This document shows positions 11,048 through 22,539 of a DNA stretch of 64,000 nucleotides, piece by piece. This DNA comes from Ostrinia nubilalis (taxonomy: Eukaryota; Arthropoda; Insecta; Lepidoptera; Crambidae): NCBI RefSeq assembly GCF_963855985.1, contig NC_087099.1, positions 1,518,001 through 1,582,000 on the forward strand, read 5' to 3'. A program made the position numbers and the translations under genes. The stretch's first letter is position 1. Each line of letters opens with the position of its first letter. Below the pieces are notes generated by a model. The model was not told the DNA's origin, did no database searches, and was given only the letters and a program-made list of their open reading frames with translations.

Positions 11048-11982
11048 ATTTCTAAAATATTTTGGTTCAGTTCCATATGTGGGTCACGAAGATAATTCTC
11101 GTAATATCTCTTTTTTGAGACTAAAAATATATTTCTAAAATATTTAGGTTAAGGATAATCCCAAAAAAAAGGCCACGAGCCTAGTAACTGCCTTGACTAG
11201 GTCGCCTGATAGCCGCTCATCATTATGTATTTCGTCAGGCTTGAAAAAGATAAAAGAAAAATATGGTATTGTATACAGATTTAGGTGACTGAACACAATG
11301 CTTTTGTAGATAATGAATAAATTGACTTTTTTACCTTCTTTCTTATATTTTAGTTAGATGTCCATTCAAAAGAAATGGTAACTTTCTTTTTTACAAAACA
11401 CTTCATATCACGACTGTACCGCATATCATGGCGATAGCGATAGCGAAAAGTAAACATTAAATAAATGACGCGGCGCCGTAAACTAACGCATGTATCACAA
11501 CATAGTAAACTATAGTATGTTGCACTGTTTATCGGAAAATTAACTGTCGAAATCGTTTCAAGGACATACACTCGAGTGCTATTTTTTAAGTACATTTCAT
11601 AAGACGTGCTTGACAATAAAGAGGCAATGAGTGATTGATTAACCGCTTGAGTCCCAGACGGCATTAATTAATGTCATAACAATTGATTATCTATTGTGTC
11701 AAGATTCGCGGGCCTTGAAGGATTAAGGAAAAAGTAATGCAAGCTAAACCAATGGAATTTTTGAATTAAGGATGAGTGATGAGAGAAAAGGGACTCTAAT
11801 GAGTCTATATTACTCGTAAGAAATTAAAAAGACTGACTTACGTTGACACCTTCTGTCCAGAATATTTGAGTGAATCTATCTTTGATTGATTTCTATGAAA
11901 TGATGTACTCGTACATAGAGATCACAGTTCAGTAACAGTGTTTCAGTTGATTTTATCATGAAATATCTTGTTCACAAAAGTG
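11048..11982. other. Intergenic, nothing recognised
   Basis: Partial remnants of the upstream array to about 11100 (AAAATATATTTCTAAAATATTT occurs twice), then featureless sequence. A 104-codon frame at 11350-11664 lacks motifs and coding character and was not accepted. Confidence 0.4.
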
Positions 11983-12110
11983 TTGGGCTCAGTTGCACCA
12001 CCTAACTTTGACCGTAACTATAACGATAACCGGTGCAGTGTTTATTGTATAGAGTTTGACAGATTTTTGATGTTTGTCAAAGTTAAAGTAAGATGGTGTA
12101 ACCCAGCCTT
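11983..12110. mobile_element. MITE, 'GTTGCACCA' family copy 1
   Basis: About 128 bp with inverted ends: GGCTCAGTTGCACCACCTAA on the left, and a matching right end ...TTAAAGTAAGATGGTGTAACCCAGCC. The interior GACAGATTTTTGA-GTTTGTCAAAGTTAA is shared with copies at 33205, 34557 and 59901, and the left end with 61021. The family's superfamily is not clear from the ends. Confidence 0.75.
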
Positions 12111-12944
12111 AATGTAGCTAATATAGCTTGAGGCAATCAGATGGGTCAGCCATTAGTTTGGAAGTAAGCAGTCTATTCTATGGTATCTATTCTATAGTCA
12201 AAATCATATTCGTATTATTAAAAGAGTTGCCGATGTATTATCTGTCTTTTCTAAGAACGTGGATTCAACTGTAAAATCCTCACCACATCCATTATTTACA
12301 TTGAAAACTTTTCTACCCATTTATTGCTAAAAGTTAACCATGTTAGACAAATCCTTTCTTTGAAAGCCATTCGTTTCATGGCTTGACGCTTTGAATAAAA
12401 TTAAATGGCTTGTATGATCGTGGATATGGCGTGCCAAGGCTTTTATTAGAGAACAAAGAAAGTGTATTAAAAGAAAGGTTTGCAGATTCTTAATGTTACA
12501 GAGTTCAAATTGCCGAAAACTTGTAAAGCTTTTTAAGAAAGCCTTTGTGTCTAGGTAATTTCTTTTCTATTCTTACTGTTGCATAATATTGACTAACTTA
12601 AATGAAGAAGAGCAATATTTTACGTAATATACGCAAAGAGAGATGATAGTAAACAACTTGTGTTGTGAATCTTGTACATGTATTTGCTTGACTCACTTTA
12701 TCAAATTATTTACGTTGAGTAATTGGAATTTGAGAATCATATTTGATAAATCACATAAACTGCGTTGGGTTGTCTTGGGTTTAGCCAATTACGTTAACAC
12801 TAAAATTTAAGTATTGTTTAAATATTATACAAATGTTGTACTTTTTTCGTCATTATAAAAATAATTTGTAATGATATTGGAGTCAAAACTTAACATTTAA
12901 AGAAACAACCTCAAGCAAAAATTTTTAAGTTAATTTATTTTTAC
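12111..12944. other. Intergenic, nothing recognised
   Basis: AT-rich sequence without gene, tandem repeat or recognised mobile element. Confidence 0.4.
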
Positions 12945-13422
12945 CCGACTACGGCAAAGCAAAAGGAGGGTTATGATTTTGACAGGCTATGTATGTATGT
13001 ATGTATGTATGTATGTATGTATGTTCATGTGTACCCTCGTAACTTCTAAACTATCAGAATTCGACAAATGACATATCATTAGAAGCGTCTTAATTGTCCG
13101 CTGGTTATAGGCTACATGGGGTTTCACAAAATCTAATGTGGCGCCCTCTAGCGGACAAAACATAGAGAGTAAAAAAATAAAGTTAAGATAAATATGCCGT
13201 GTTTGGTATCATTTGAAAGCGCTTTACTTGTACATTTTGAATATATATATATTATTAGCATTTGCTTGTGACTTTACCTGTATTCATGGGCTGATTGCAT
13301 ATAATTCACATCTATGCGTTCATAGCTTCTTTACTACTTATTAGTTCATCAATTTAACTTTTGGTAATATTATGCGTCACAAATACACTTTATCACCAAA
13401 ATAGTACAAATAATAAAAAGTA
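12945..13422 (+). repeat. Interspersed repeat carrying a (TATG)n microsatellite
   Basis: Starts with a CCCGACTACGGCAAAGCAAA block, continues with GGAGGGTTATGATTTTGACAGG, and then a (TATG)9 tract at about 12988-13024. I recognise this arrangement as typical of lepidopteran interspersed repeats with embedded microsatellites, but the family name is not certain. A GGCGCCCTCTAGCGGACAAAA block follows at about 13140. It abuts the long hairpin at 13423, whose arms start with a related AAAACCCAACTA-GACAAA string. Confidence 0.55.
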
Positions 13423-13746
13423 AAAAAACTAAAACCCAACTATGACAAAAAACGACGCTGAAAAAGTATAAAACAAGATTTTCAGAATACTGAACTGAAC
13501 AAAGTTGCTAATATATTATGTAGTTGCATAGTAATTTTCATGTTTGGAAAGGCGTAGTCACACGTTACATATACGAGTACCTACCTACCGTAGCACTTTG
13601 ACAACGTGTGACTGCGGTTTTCCAAACATGAAAATTACTATGCAACTACATAATATATTAGCAACTTTGTTCAGTTCAGTATTCTGAAAATCTTGTTTTA
13701 TACTTTTTCAGCGTCGTTTTTTGTCGTAGTTGGGTTTTAGTTTTTT
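13423..13746. mobile_element. Long near-perfect palindrome (foldback element)
   Basis: Two arms of about 144 bp (13423-13566 and 13603-13746) are inverted copies with only a few mismatches, around a loop of about 36 bp. The arms contain GACGCTGAAAAAGTATAAAAC and GCTAATATATTATGTAGTTGC. No coding sequence is present. No clear target duplication is visible, so the superfamily is not assigned. Confidence 0.9.
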
Positions 13747-14683
13747 GTAATCAATTTTCTACAAAATATGTATGTTAAATCGTCTAAACTTGGTAGAACT
13801 TTCGCTCAGGGAAGGAAAGTCTGGAAATAGCCAGTTATGTCACAAACGCAACGTCATCTCTCTGCTGTAGCCAACGTAAAATTGGTGACAGATTTGGTTT
13901 CTTAATCGCTTCGCTGCAACCCTCTATACAGGATTACGTTTACGGCCATATGGATTTGAAATCGACAACAAATTTTGTTTTGTTTATTCGTTTTGTATTA
14001 CAGGGACTTTTGTCGAAATATTTGAGCGCTTGGTGTTTTGACGTAATTTTTACCTTAGCGGCTAAAGTAAAGCAATGTTTTTTCTACCCTAGAGCAATGC
14101 TAAAATAGTATTCAGGTTACTGAGAAAAGTATCCAGACTATCTTGTTTATTTTCAGTAAAAGAAATATGACTGGTCTCTAGTCAGCCAGACGTACACCCG
14201 GGAGAGATTAATTAGAAAGAGCCTTAAAAAACATTAAGACGACAAAATAAGTAGCTCTGTAAAGAAAATTAATCATCGTTAGGTTAAAGTTTTGTATTTT
14301 TGTCTACAAAACTGGTCTACAAAGTACTTACCATCCATCTTTTATCAAAATACTAAACGTAATCTAAAATTTTGTAAATGTAAAATGGCAGATCGATAAA
14401 TAAATAAGAGGTACTTACATAAAGTAAATCGGTTCCCTTTTGGGGAATGCGTCTCTACAAACGTATTGCCATGTCACCTCGATGGACTGAAGGAATACTT
14501 AAAGAATGACTGGCAGTGACTAGTGAGTGATAAAATTTAGAGATCCTGTGTCCAGCACTTGACTGAAATACAAAATTATGTAAAGAGTATGTCATACATA
14601 CGCGTGTATTATTATTATTCTGTGGTATTAGGAAGAAAATTACCAATTTTCAGAAATTTATTGTAGATGTCTTTTATTGTGTA
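13747..14683. other. Intergenic, nothing recognised
   Basis: The flank after the palindrome (to about 13930, with GTAACTTCTAAAC-like decayed blocks) may be part of the same composite repeat. Beyond that nothing is recognised. Confidence 0.35.
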
Positions 14684-14900
14684 CTAGCGGCCGCCCGCGA
14701 CTTCGTACGCGTGGATCCCGTTATACCCCCTTAGGGATTGAGTTTCGTAAAATCCTTTCTTAGCGGATGCCTACGTCATAACATCTACCTGCATGCCAAA
14801 TTTCAGCCCGATCCGTCCAGTGGCTTGGGTTGCGCGTTGATAGATCACTATGTCAGTCAGTTAGTCAGTCAGTCACCTTTGAGTGATACCTATATATTTA
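14684..14900 (+). mobile_element. (GTCA)n-bearing repeat related to the 21.5- and 59.4-kb elements
   Basis: Begins CTAGCGGCCGCCCGCGACTT, parallel to the CTAGCTTTCCGCCCGCGGCTT start of the 21481 and 59339 copies. It contains a GCCAAATTTCA-C-AT block and a (GTCA)n tract at about 14847-14873. The body differs from those copies, so this is a related but separate subfamily. There is no coding sequence. Confidence 0.6.
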
Positions 14901-15993
14901 GAAGACTTCCTTGCTTCAGTCAGCTAAGTTATTAAACGCTTGCAGTGTGCTCAGGCCGGCTGTACGAGCCCTTAATATTTATTTAGGGCCTCACAATTAA
15001 TCAGAGGGTTTGCGGTGTTTAGCCCTTGTCTAAATATAAACACTATTTGTCCCGGCTTCGTTTGCCTTTTGTGGCCGAACTCCGGTGCCTTGGGGCTGGT
15101 AGCTGATGTTTTTGGGACCAGTATTATCACGTTTAACTTACCTATGTATGTATTTCTTAGATACCCCACAGACAGTCCTTTTTCTTTAAATTTTAATGTC
15201 ATTAGATATAAAAATTTTCAGCTAGTCATCCTTTTTTTAAATTAAGATAAGCCTTCTTTTTCAGTTGAAACCGTTATTATGCTTTTAAAGAAATTCTGCT
15301 TCACAGTTCTGCTGCAAAAAGGTAAACATTACTTTTTATCTTACTCAATGACGAAATAGAATGAAATAGTATAAAAATAGCTTAATTATTTTGCGCAATA
15401 AAAATAATGTAACGATTCTATTTCGATTGCTTGTAAGCATATTTCTTATCACGATAATAGGAAAAAAATATGCGGGTTGTCTTTCTATACAAGTACTTAC
15501 TATTGGACTAATATTTATGAGGTCCAACATAAAGATCTCGGAGACAAAGGTCCAAAGGCCGCCCAAAAATGATGAATCGGCGCCCGAAAATACGGTCGGG
15601 CGCGCCGGGCGCAGTATAGAAAACGCTACGGTAGTTCAGTGCAGGCATTAGTTTTATTTTAAGGCTATTAGATACGTCGTCAGGTAATTGATACCTCTAT
15701 TTTACGTACGTAAAACGACCTTTGGAAGAAAGCATAGGTAGTTTTTGTAGTCTTAAATTGTAAAGAAAGAAAGAAAATGTTGATTTTACACTCAATATAA
15801 AAAAAAAACAAAGAAAAAAAATTACAGCTGAAATGAATAAGTAAGAAGTAAAAAACTTAAAACTAGGTATCTTAGATAGGTACTATGCACACCCGGTTGG
15901 GTACATCAATCGGCATCCTACGCTAAAAGTACGATTGCCTATACTCTGTCTCCACTCGAGTCATTTAAGTGGTTTTACTTAAACATTTTCCAT
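14901..15993. other. Intergenic, nothing recognised
   Basis: Contains a locally GC-rich patch at 15540-15640 with several GGCGCC/GGGCGC strings but no readable coding frame of note. Overlapping short frames on both strands have no recognisable motif. Confidence 0.35.
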
Positions 15994-16057
15994 AAAACCT
16001 TGGGGGAGGCCTTTGTCCAACAGTGGACGTCATTTGGCTGAAACGGAACGAAACGAA
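15994..16057 (+). mobile_element. RTE LINE 3' end fragment
   Basis: Plus-sense copy of the last coding block and tail (GGGGGAGGCCTTTGTCCAAC...GTGGACGTCATTTGGCTGAAAC, then GAAC repeats). It belongs to the subfamily with the GAAACGAAC tail seen at 35.7 and 39.3 kb. Confidence 0.8.
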
Positions 16058-17224
16058 CTGAAAAATTACTGGTTGGGTTTCATTAGAGGTCAAGCTGTAG
16101 ATCCTGGCTATACAGAAGTGGCAGTAGTAGGAAAGAGAGGTCGGATTAGTCCCGTTTAGTTTTACTAAGTTGTCCTGTACTGTGGCCAGAGCCGTGCGAT
16201 TCATCACGCCATTGTCGGCGCGGACGCCCTACAAGCGATAGCTTTATTAGCAGATAATTCTGCCTGGGCCCACTCGCAGAAGGATTATAGTCCGGATTGG
16301 GCGAGCATTAGCTTTGATATACTTATCGTTCGCTTTGACGTATTTGCTGCTTATTTAATTAATAATCAGGCAATTTTGCTTGGTCTAGTTATTTACGTGC
16401 TACTGTGGTGGTGGTTTTGAATCAATTGAGGGTAAAGTATGATAAGCACGAGCATTATAATTATTATGTAGGTCTTGGAAGTTTAAAGTTAATGTTCAAT
16501 TTATGAATGAACTGGTATTGAGTCGCCATGCTTCATGATCACCCGTAAATCTTTTTTTTATTATTATGCAAATTACCAACACCATATTATTTTGATAACC
16601 TTTAGCATTACAAAAGCTTACTTAGTATATCACTTTTGCATGTGCATGAAGATCCCATCCAAATGAAAAATTCAACATCCTATAAGCCCCATAAGAAAAT
16701 TGCTTCACATTTGAATGTTCATTCATATGCAATACCTCGAGAGCAACCGTATCCACTACAGCTCTCATATATTTATTTGACACGCAGTAAAAAGCAAACA
16801 ACGCTGCCAAACGGGGCTAGTTCGAAAGCGATTTATGCATAAACTCGTCCCCTCAATTTATGTCCACTCGGGAGTGCAACAATGGGAGAGCATTCGCGTT
16901 CGGACAACTTTTAATGGCCCCGCGTGGAAGCTGGAATAACTCCAGGGTTTAAGGATTGACCGCGCACTTTGAGCTCAGATGCAGATGGATATAATAGTTG
17001 ACTCTATATTTATAAAGCATGTGATCGAAGATTCATAGGAGAAACCAAAATCTCTGGGACAATGCCCATTAGTGTAGAGTCATAATACCAACTCTTAGAA
17101 TTTTTGTAGTGGTTGCTTTCTCATTAGCGAGACATTATTGAGAATCTCTTATGTTGGTAATTTTGATTTACTTCTGCATTGAACTGTACAAAAGTATGGT
17201 AGAAGAGATCTATGATCTTCAATA
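16058..17224. other. Intergenic, nothing recognised
   Basis: No gene found. A GC-richer patch (about 16850-16985) stands out from the AT-rich surroundings without coding evidence. Confidence 0.35.
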
Positions 17225-17670
17225 ATAACTGCTGGACAAAGAAGGGAAGGATGACTGGTCCTGTGCCGCCCGCACCTGGCACTTCCCGCGACCTTCACCA
17301 GATCGTCGGTCCACCTAGTGGGGGGCCTGCCCACATTACATCTTCCGGCCCGTGGCCACAACTCAAGAAGTCCTAGAGATTCTATCCTAGCGGTCATCAG
17401 CTCTGCGAGCTATGTGCCCCCAAACTGCCACTTGATTTTAGCGATTCTGCGGGCTATGTCTTTCACTCTGGTTCTCCTACGGATCTTCTCATTTCTGATT
17501 CGATCACGCAGGGAAACTCCGAGCATAGCACGTTTCATCGCCCTTTGGGTGCGTTTCTGAATATTTAGTTTTGTCCTCGCTATCTTTATTCCCAGAGTTA
17601 CCTGATACCTTACCATAGAATCCTGGTCAGTCTGCACCCCGTTCACAATATCTGCTAGTGAGGGCAAGTA
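17225..17670 (-). mobile_element. RTE LINE 3' fragment, minus sense
   Basis: Minus-strand reading gives decayed C-terminal RTE polyprotein: a block with RAMLGVSLRDRIRNEKIRRR, then DIARRIAKIKWQFGG, then the GRPPTRWTDDLVKV block. It is frameshifted and 5'-truncated. The far 3' tail after the CTGGACAAAG block is degraded. Confidence 0.85.
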
Positions 17671-18533
17671 ACTCGGGCCGGCTTGTCTCCTGCACGGTTG
17701 TATCTAACAAATATATTTGCTCACGGTTCTGTGTCGATAAACACTCGTATGCCACCTTAATAGCTTTAGGGCTGTCACCTAGTTTGTATAAATACAATGG
17801 GTTTTTAAAATAACGTGGATACTTGTTGTGATTCGTTATATTTACAACAAAAAACATACAAACTGAATTGAGAACTTTCTCCTTTTTGAAATCGGTAAAA
17901 ATTGGTGTTACTTTGAGAAGTTTAGTGTAGATGCAACCATGACAGCTAGCATAGAAGAATTTCAGCTATGTATCACCCTTTTACGATGTTGACTTTATTT
18001 TGTTTTTATTTAAAAAGGAAACAAAAACAGTTGAGTCCCAATGTGATCACTTTTTTCCAAAACCTTCTGAAATAAAATGTTATAATAGTAAAATCACATA
18101 GCGAAAAAAGTTTTGGTATGCTACATTTTTAGATCAAAGTTAAACAATGCACACAAACTGAAAATGAATTGTTGTTTTAACCAACTGACTGTTGAATCCT
18201 TTTTGTAGAAATACTCAGTCTTTTGACGGTCACATTTTGAATCGTTGTATTCCCAGAAGTGTATGAAAGCCAAATGTAGTACCGACAATTTAATTTGAAA
18301 ACATAATACCTCGTAAATTTAGGGAACGTGCAGAAAATCTGCTCAATTACCTGGTTCTGAGAATATGATCTCATAGACAGCCAAATTAGTAAATTCACAG
18401 AATTACTTCCTAGAATTCGAGTAATTGAAATCATTGTAAGATAATAGTAAATAGAAGCTTATTCACAAAAGCATTACCGTGCCACAGCTTGTAGAGTTAG
18501 AGAGTGTAAAGTGAAAATATTGATTCTACATGG
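17671..18533. other. Intergenic, nothing recognised
   Basis: No gene or recognised element. Confidence 0.4.
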
Positions 18534-18749
18534 GAACTGACGGCCGATGGGGCAGCAAGGTTCTGGAATGGAGGCCACGTACCGGAAAACGCAGCGTGGG
18601 ACGTCCACCCACAAGGTGGACCGACGACCTGATAAAGATAGCAGGAAGGCGCTGGATGCAGGCCGCTACCAACCGTGCGATGTGGAAGTCATTGGGGGAG
18701 GCCTATGTTCAGCAGTGGACGTCCTGTTGCTGAAATAATGATGATGATG
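18534..18749 (+). mobile_element. RTE LINE 3' fragment, subfamily with ATGATG tail
   Basis: Encodes in an open frame the C-terminal RTE blocks RWGSKVLEWRPRTGKRSVGR, PPTRWTDDLIKIAGRRWMQA and SLGEAYVQQW. It ends in GCTGAAATAATGATGATGATGA. The tail and residues (WMQAATNR) differ from the 35.7-kb subfamily (WMRAAQDR; GAAACGAAC tail). Confidence 0.85.
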
Positions 18750-19044
18750 ACATGGGATCTTATAAATTTTTCACAATGCGAGCCAATAAGAGCTTCTCTT
18801 GAAAATATTTACCATGAAAATGGTTTTGATAAAATTAGTTAAACACAACAAAATAAACTCAAAATAATTAAAATAGCATTTTACTTTTGGCAACCTTACG
18901 GCCCAGAGCGGCTACGCCACCTGCCGGCGACGGGAGTCAAGATCTAACGCGATAGCTTCGATAAACCAGAGTTTCACACTGTACGGGGTCCTACTCTGCA
19001 AACGACTTCCATTTTTAACCGACTTCAATAAAAGGAGAAGGTAC

Positions 19045-19400
19045 TCAATTCTCATAAAAACTCATAAAACTCATTTATTTCTGTAAATATAGGCTTAAAA
19101 AAGGCACTTTTATACGTCCCAGGCCACGATAGCCAAACGGTGAAGGGGTCGGACAGGCCGACTCGTGATCCGAGGATTCGAGGGTTCGCGGGTTCGAAAA
19201 CCGCCGCCGCTCGACTATTGTGGTGAGCCCACTCGTGACACAAGCAATTTAGTTTACGTAGTACGAGGGGCTAACGGGACTATTAGTAATTCGTGCAAAA
19301 ACAAATTACTAAAATCCTTTAAAAAATCGGTTGGTTTCTATTTTAAAGTCTATCTTACTCACTCGTACCAGAATCCCTGGGGAAATGGCAGTAATGGGGT
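19045..19400 (+). mobile_element. tRNA-derived SINE
   Basis: A tRNA-like head at about 19120-19200 has an A-box-like TAGCCAAACGGTGAAGG and a B-box-like GGGTTCGAAAACC. It is followed by a body with GCCCACTCGTGACACAAGCA and GGGGCTAACGGGACTATTAG. Just upstream, a short block (ACTCATAAAACTCATTTATT) recurs at 49765. The head could be mistaken for a tRNA gene but has an over-long variable region and poor stem pairing. Confidence 0.65.
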
Positions 19401-20154
19401 TATTTGAATAGGGGAAGTATAGGAATATTAGATTCAATTATTTATTGCATGAACATAAAAATGATGTACACACCTATGTATTATGTAAGCTTACATTTCG
19501 CACCCTTAGAATGAAAGTGACCGAATCCAAAAAATGCAATTTGTGGTAAATGAACAAGAAAGTCTTCAAAAAAGTGTAGTCTTGAATACATTTTACTATA
19601 TCTCTTTCGTGTTCTGTCGCATTTGATTGATTTTAAGTAGATTTATGGATTAACCTTTTGAGTTAACATTGGCAGAGTATTTATTGTAATTATACTTTAT
19701 TTAGTATATATTTTGACATAAAATATAAAGTACTTCTAAATTAAGTCACTTTATTACAAAATACTTTTGAAACTGATGAGATTTTTTATTAATTAAGTCT
19801 GTTTATGACGCATTTTGCAAATGAATCTGTTGACATAAGTCATTACTATACTGAATGTTATGTGAATATAAGGTAGTGAACATGGGCGTAGCCACGGTGG
19901 GGCAGGGTGGGGCAAGTGCTCTAACCTGTCAGGTACCTAACCAAACCTAAAAAAATAATTATCTAGGTACTAACTACAATACGATGTACACTACCAACTA
20001 CTTTTTGGGTGAAAGATTTCTTGGTATAGGTAGGTGAGCAATAAGACAGTGTTGGATAATTCGAATTACACATTCAGATATTGGGTGCTATAAGGTAGCC
20101 TTTTTGTATGAAAAAAACTAACCGAGGTATAGCCCAAGGGTATAGTTTGCTTCT
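19401..20154. other. Intergenic; holds one end of a 24-bp inverted pair
   Basis: No gene. TCGCACCCTTAGAATGAAAG at 19498 extends to 19521 and is the inverted copy of 22418-22441. A CGTAGCCACGGTGGGGCAGG string near 19890 resembles hAT-type MITE ends, but no partner is seen. Confidence 0.35.
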
Positions 20155-21110
20155 TAGTCGTTCGTTTCAGCCGAATGACGTTTACTTATTGCTGGACAAA
20201 GGCCTACTCCAAAGATTTCCAAAACGACCGGTCCTGCGCCGCCCGCATAGGCACCTCCCGCGACCTTCACCAGATCGTCGATCCACCTAGTGGAGGGCCT
20301 GCCACTACCTCTTCCAACTCGTGGTCGCCACTCGAGAACTTTTTTGCCCCAGCGGCTCATCAACTCTGTGAGCTATGTGCCCCGCCCACTGCCACATGAT
20401 TTTAGCGATTCTGCGGGCTATGTCACTTTGGTTCTACTGCGGATCTACTGCGGATCGCTCTGCCCAGCGCTCATCCAGCTCCAAAACCCCGAAAGCTTTT
20501 ATCTCGAATTGCGAAATCTTTTATCTCGAAATCTTTTCAAATGCCTAGGAGACTACGGAAATGTGGACGAATGCAATGACAGGTTCGTGGAAATTGTCCA
20601 AACGACTGGGTCTAAGTTCTTTAAAACCCGTCGTTCAAAAGGAATCAAAAAGATCTCTGACCTCACCAATAAACTTATGGAAGAGACAAGAAACTTGGTT
20701 CTGCAAGTATACTCAACTCGCGACCTACGCCAATTTGATACAGACCAAATTAAAGAGGCGACTGAGCCTAACAAGGGCTCTATAGCAAGAGATCTGTGTA
20801 AGCTGAAGACCGAGGATGGCAGAGTCATCTCGTCGGGGCCTGAGATATTGGAAGAGGTTGAGGTTCTACGGAAAATTACCACGAGTGTACGCACACCTGA
20901 TCACAAATCTAGCCGAAGACCCAAGAGCTAGATTGACCCGACACTGTAAAATATCTCGGACGTCAGTCTGTGCGAGATTATAATGGCTCTCAAACACCTG
21001 AAAAACAATGTACAGGGTGATGATGGAATCACGGCTGAGCTTCTGAAAGCAGGTGGAGCGCCGGCACTAAAGGCCTCTTCAGAAGCTGTTTGACTCCGTC
21101 ATCCCCGAGG
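20155..21110. mobile_element. RTE LINE insertion with inverted 5' segment
   Basis: Two RTE parts lie head to head. 20155 to about 20445 is the 3' tail in minus sense (GRPSTRWIDDLVKVAG, then the GCTGAAACGAACGAC tail). About 20450-21110 is an upstream part of the polyprotein in plus sense: the linker between endonuclease and reverse transcriptase, with ...KLMEETRNLVLQVYSTRD and CDS blocks up to LLKAGGAPALKA and SVIPEG. The order fits a 5' inversion during target-primed reverse transcription, with the middle of the element missing. I could not find a target duplication around it, so later rearrangement is possible. The coding sequence is broken by stops near 20930. Confidence 0.75.
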
Positions 21111-21226
21111 GAAAAAAAGCTCCCTGTCTTTGTTTTCATTATCAGTTTGCATGTTTGGAGGTGTTATTCCCATCAAACTAAACATATCTTGAACTAACTC
21201 GTCTTGATGTTATTTTGACTATAGAG

Positions 21227-21791
21227 TAAGAGCTAGTTAACGCCAGACCTACGTCATTTTATAAAAGCTGAAAGTTTGTAAGCGTATGCTCCCAATATAG
21301 GAAATATTATAAAATCTGATTTTTTATGTAATCATATTTTGGCAATAATTAGAAATATTTTCCCCAACACTCACACTGTTTTGACAGTTCCAACTCCTTG
21401 CCAGACAGTTTTTTAGGGTAGCTCTAAAGCTCCCAAAGCCACGATGACCCAAACTTCATAATTCACCAACATTATAACCTACTAGCTTTCCGCCCGCGGC
21501 TTCGCCCGCGTGGAATTTTGTCTGTCACAGAAAAACTTTATCGCGCGCGTCCCTGTTTCAAAAACCGGGATAAAAACTATCCTATGTTCTTTCCCGGGAC
21601 TCAAACTATCTCTATGCCAAATTTCATCAAAATCGGTTGCGAGGTTTAAGCGGGAAAGCGTAACAGACAGACAGACAGACAGAGTTACTTTCGCATTTAT
21701 AATATTAGTTGGGAAGTTGGGATTGGGAGCATACGCTGACAAACTTTCAGCTTTTATAAAATGACGTAGGTCTGGCATTCACTAGCTCTTA
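21227..21791. mobile_element. TIR element (MITE) interrupted by a nested (GTCT)n element
   Basis: Inverted ends of about 70 bp (21227-21296 and 21722-21791) begin TAAGAGCTAGTTAACGCCAG on the left and the near-complement on the right. A different repeat (21481-21714) sits inside. Subtracting it leaves a host element of roughly 330 bp without coding sequence. Confidence 0.8.
21481..21714 (-). mobile_element. (GTCT)n-bearing non-autonomous element, short tract
   Basis: Runs from ACTAGCTTTCCGCCCGCGGC to ...GCATTTATAATATTAGTT on the plus strand and contains (ACAG)5 at about 21664-21683. It is nearly identical in body to the inverse-oriented copy at 59339-59598. Elements that carry GTCY microsatellites are described in Lepidoptera. 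The class is stated as non-autonomous only. It is nested in the 21227-21791 TIR element. Confidence 0.75.
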
Positions 21792-22539
21792 GTTTACTAG
21801 TAAACTTGTGAAGTAAAGTCTGAAACAACACAACTTATTAAACTCTTAAGTTCATAAATTTATGCATATCTTAAACACATTTTATATTAAAGCGACATAT
21901 TCCAAAAATATGTTAATCGGTCCTTTTTATTTTTTCTTCTACACAGGCGCAATATCAAAAATAACAAAACTAAATTAGGTTAGTTCAGTCATAAATAGTC
22001 CTATTCGTAAAAGTGTCGTGTATCCTTCATTTATATTTTTAACTAAACAGACCGAATCCATAAATGAACACTGAATACTCTAACATATTTAGTTTAAATA
22101 CAGACCTATTTATTAAAAGGTGACTTTATGACAAAAAAATCATGAACTTACCTTTACAGTATTTTTGTGATAAACAGATATAATTCGAGATCCGCCGATG
22201 TTTTACACGTACACTCGCAAGCACCGCCGACGTAAAACTAGTTCTGCCTCTTTCACACAATATGCATACATGAAAAGCGGGACAAGTGAAAGAGACCGAA
22301 GTATGCGTTGCTCTGCTTTTACTAAGAGATAGGTCACTTTATCTATACAGGGATATAGAGCATGCTTTATAAGGTCAGTTTATGGTGAAATCGAGAGTAA
22401 CAGGAATTTTGAGTTAAGTCACTTTCATTCTAAGGGTGCGATTTACCCTATCGGGCACGTATTATTATGGGCTCTCTAGTAAACATTGTATTTTTTATTG
22501 ACGAAAAAATGAGAATATTTACGGTAGCTTTTGTGCATC
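21792..22539. other. Intergenic; holds the other end of a 24-bp inverted pair
   Basis: No gene. 22418-22441 is the reverse complement of 19498-19521. The 22240-22330 region has short inverted TCTTTCAC/GTGAAAGA motifs but no definable element. Confidence 0.35.

Noticed and set aside
19120..19200. Possible tRNA gene
   Set aside because: Poor acceptor and anticodon stems and a SINE-like body downstream.
20290..20931. 213-codon frame as an independent gene
   Set aside because: It crosses the inverted junction of an RTE insertion; the C-terminal part is RTE polyprotein and the N-terminal part is antisense tail.
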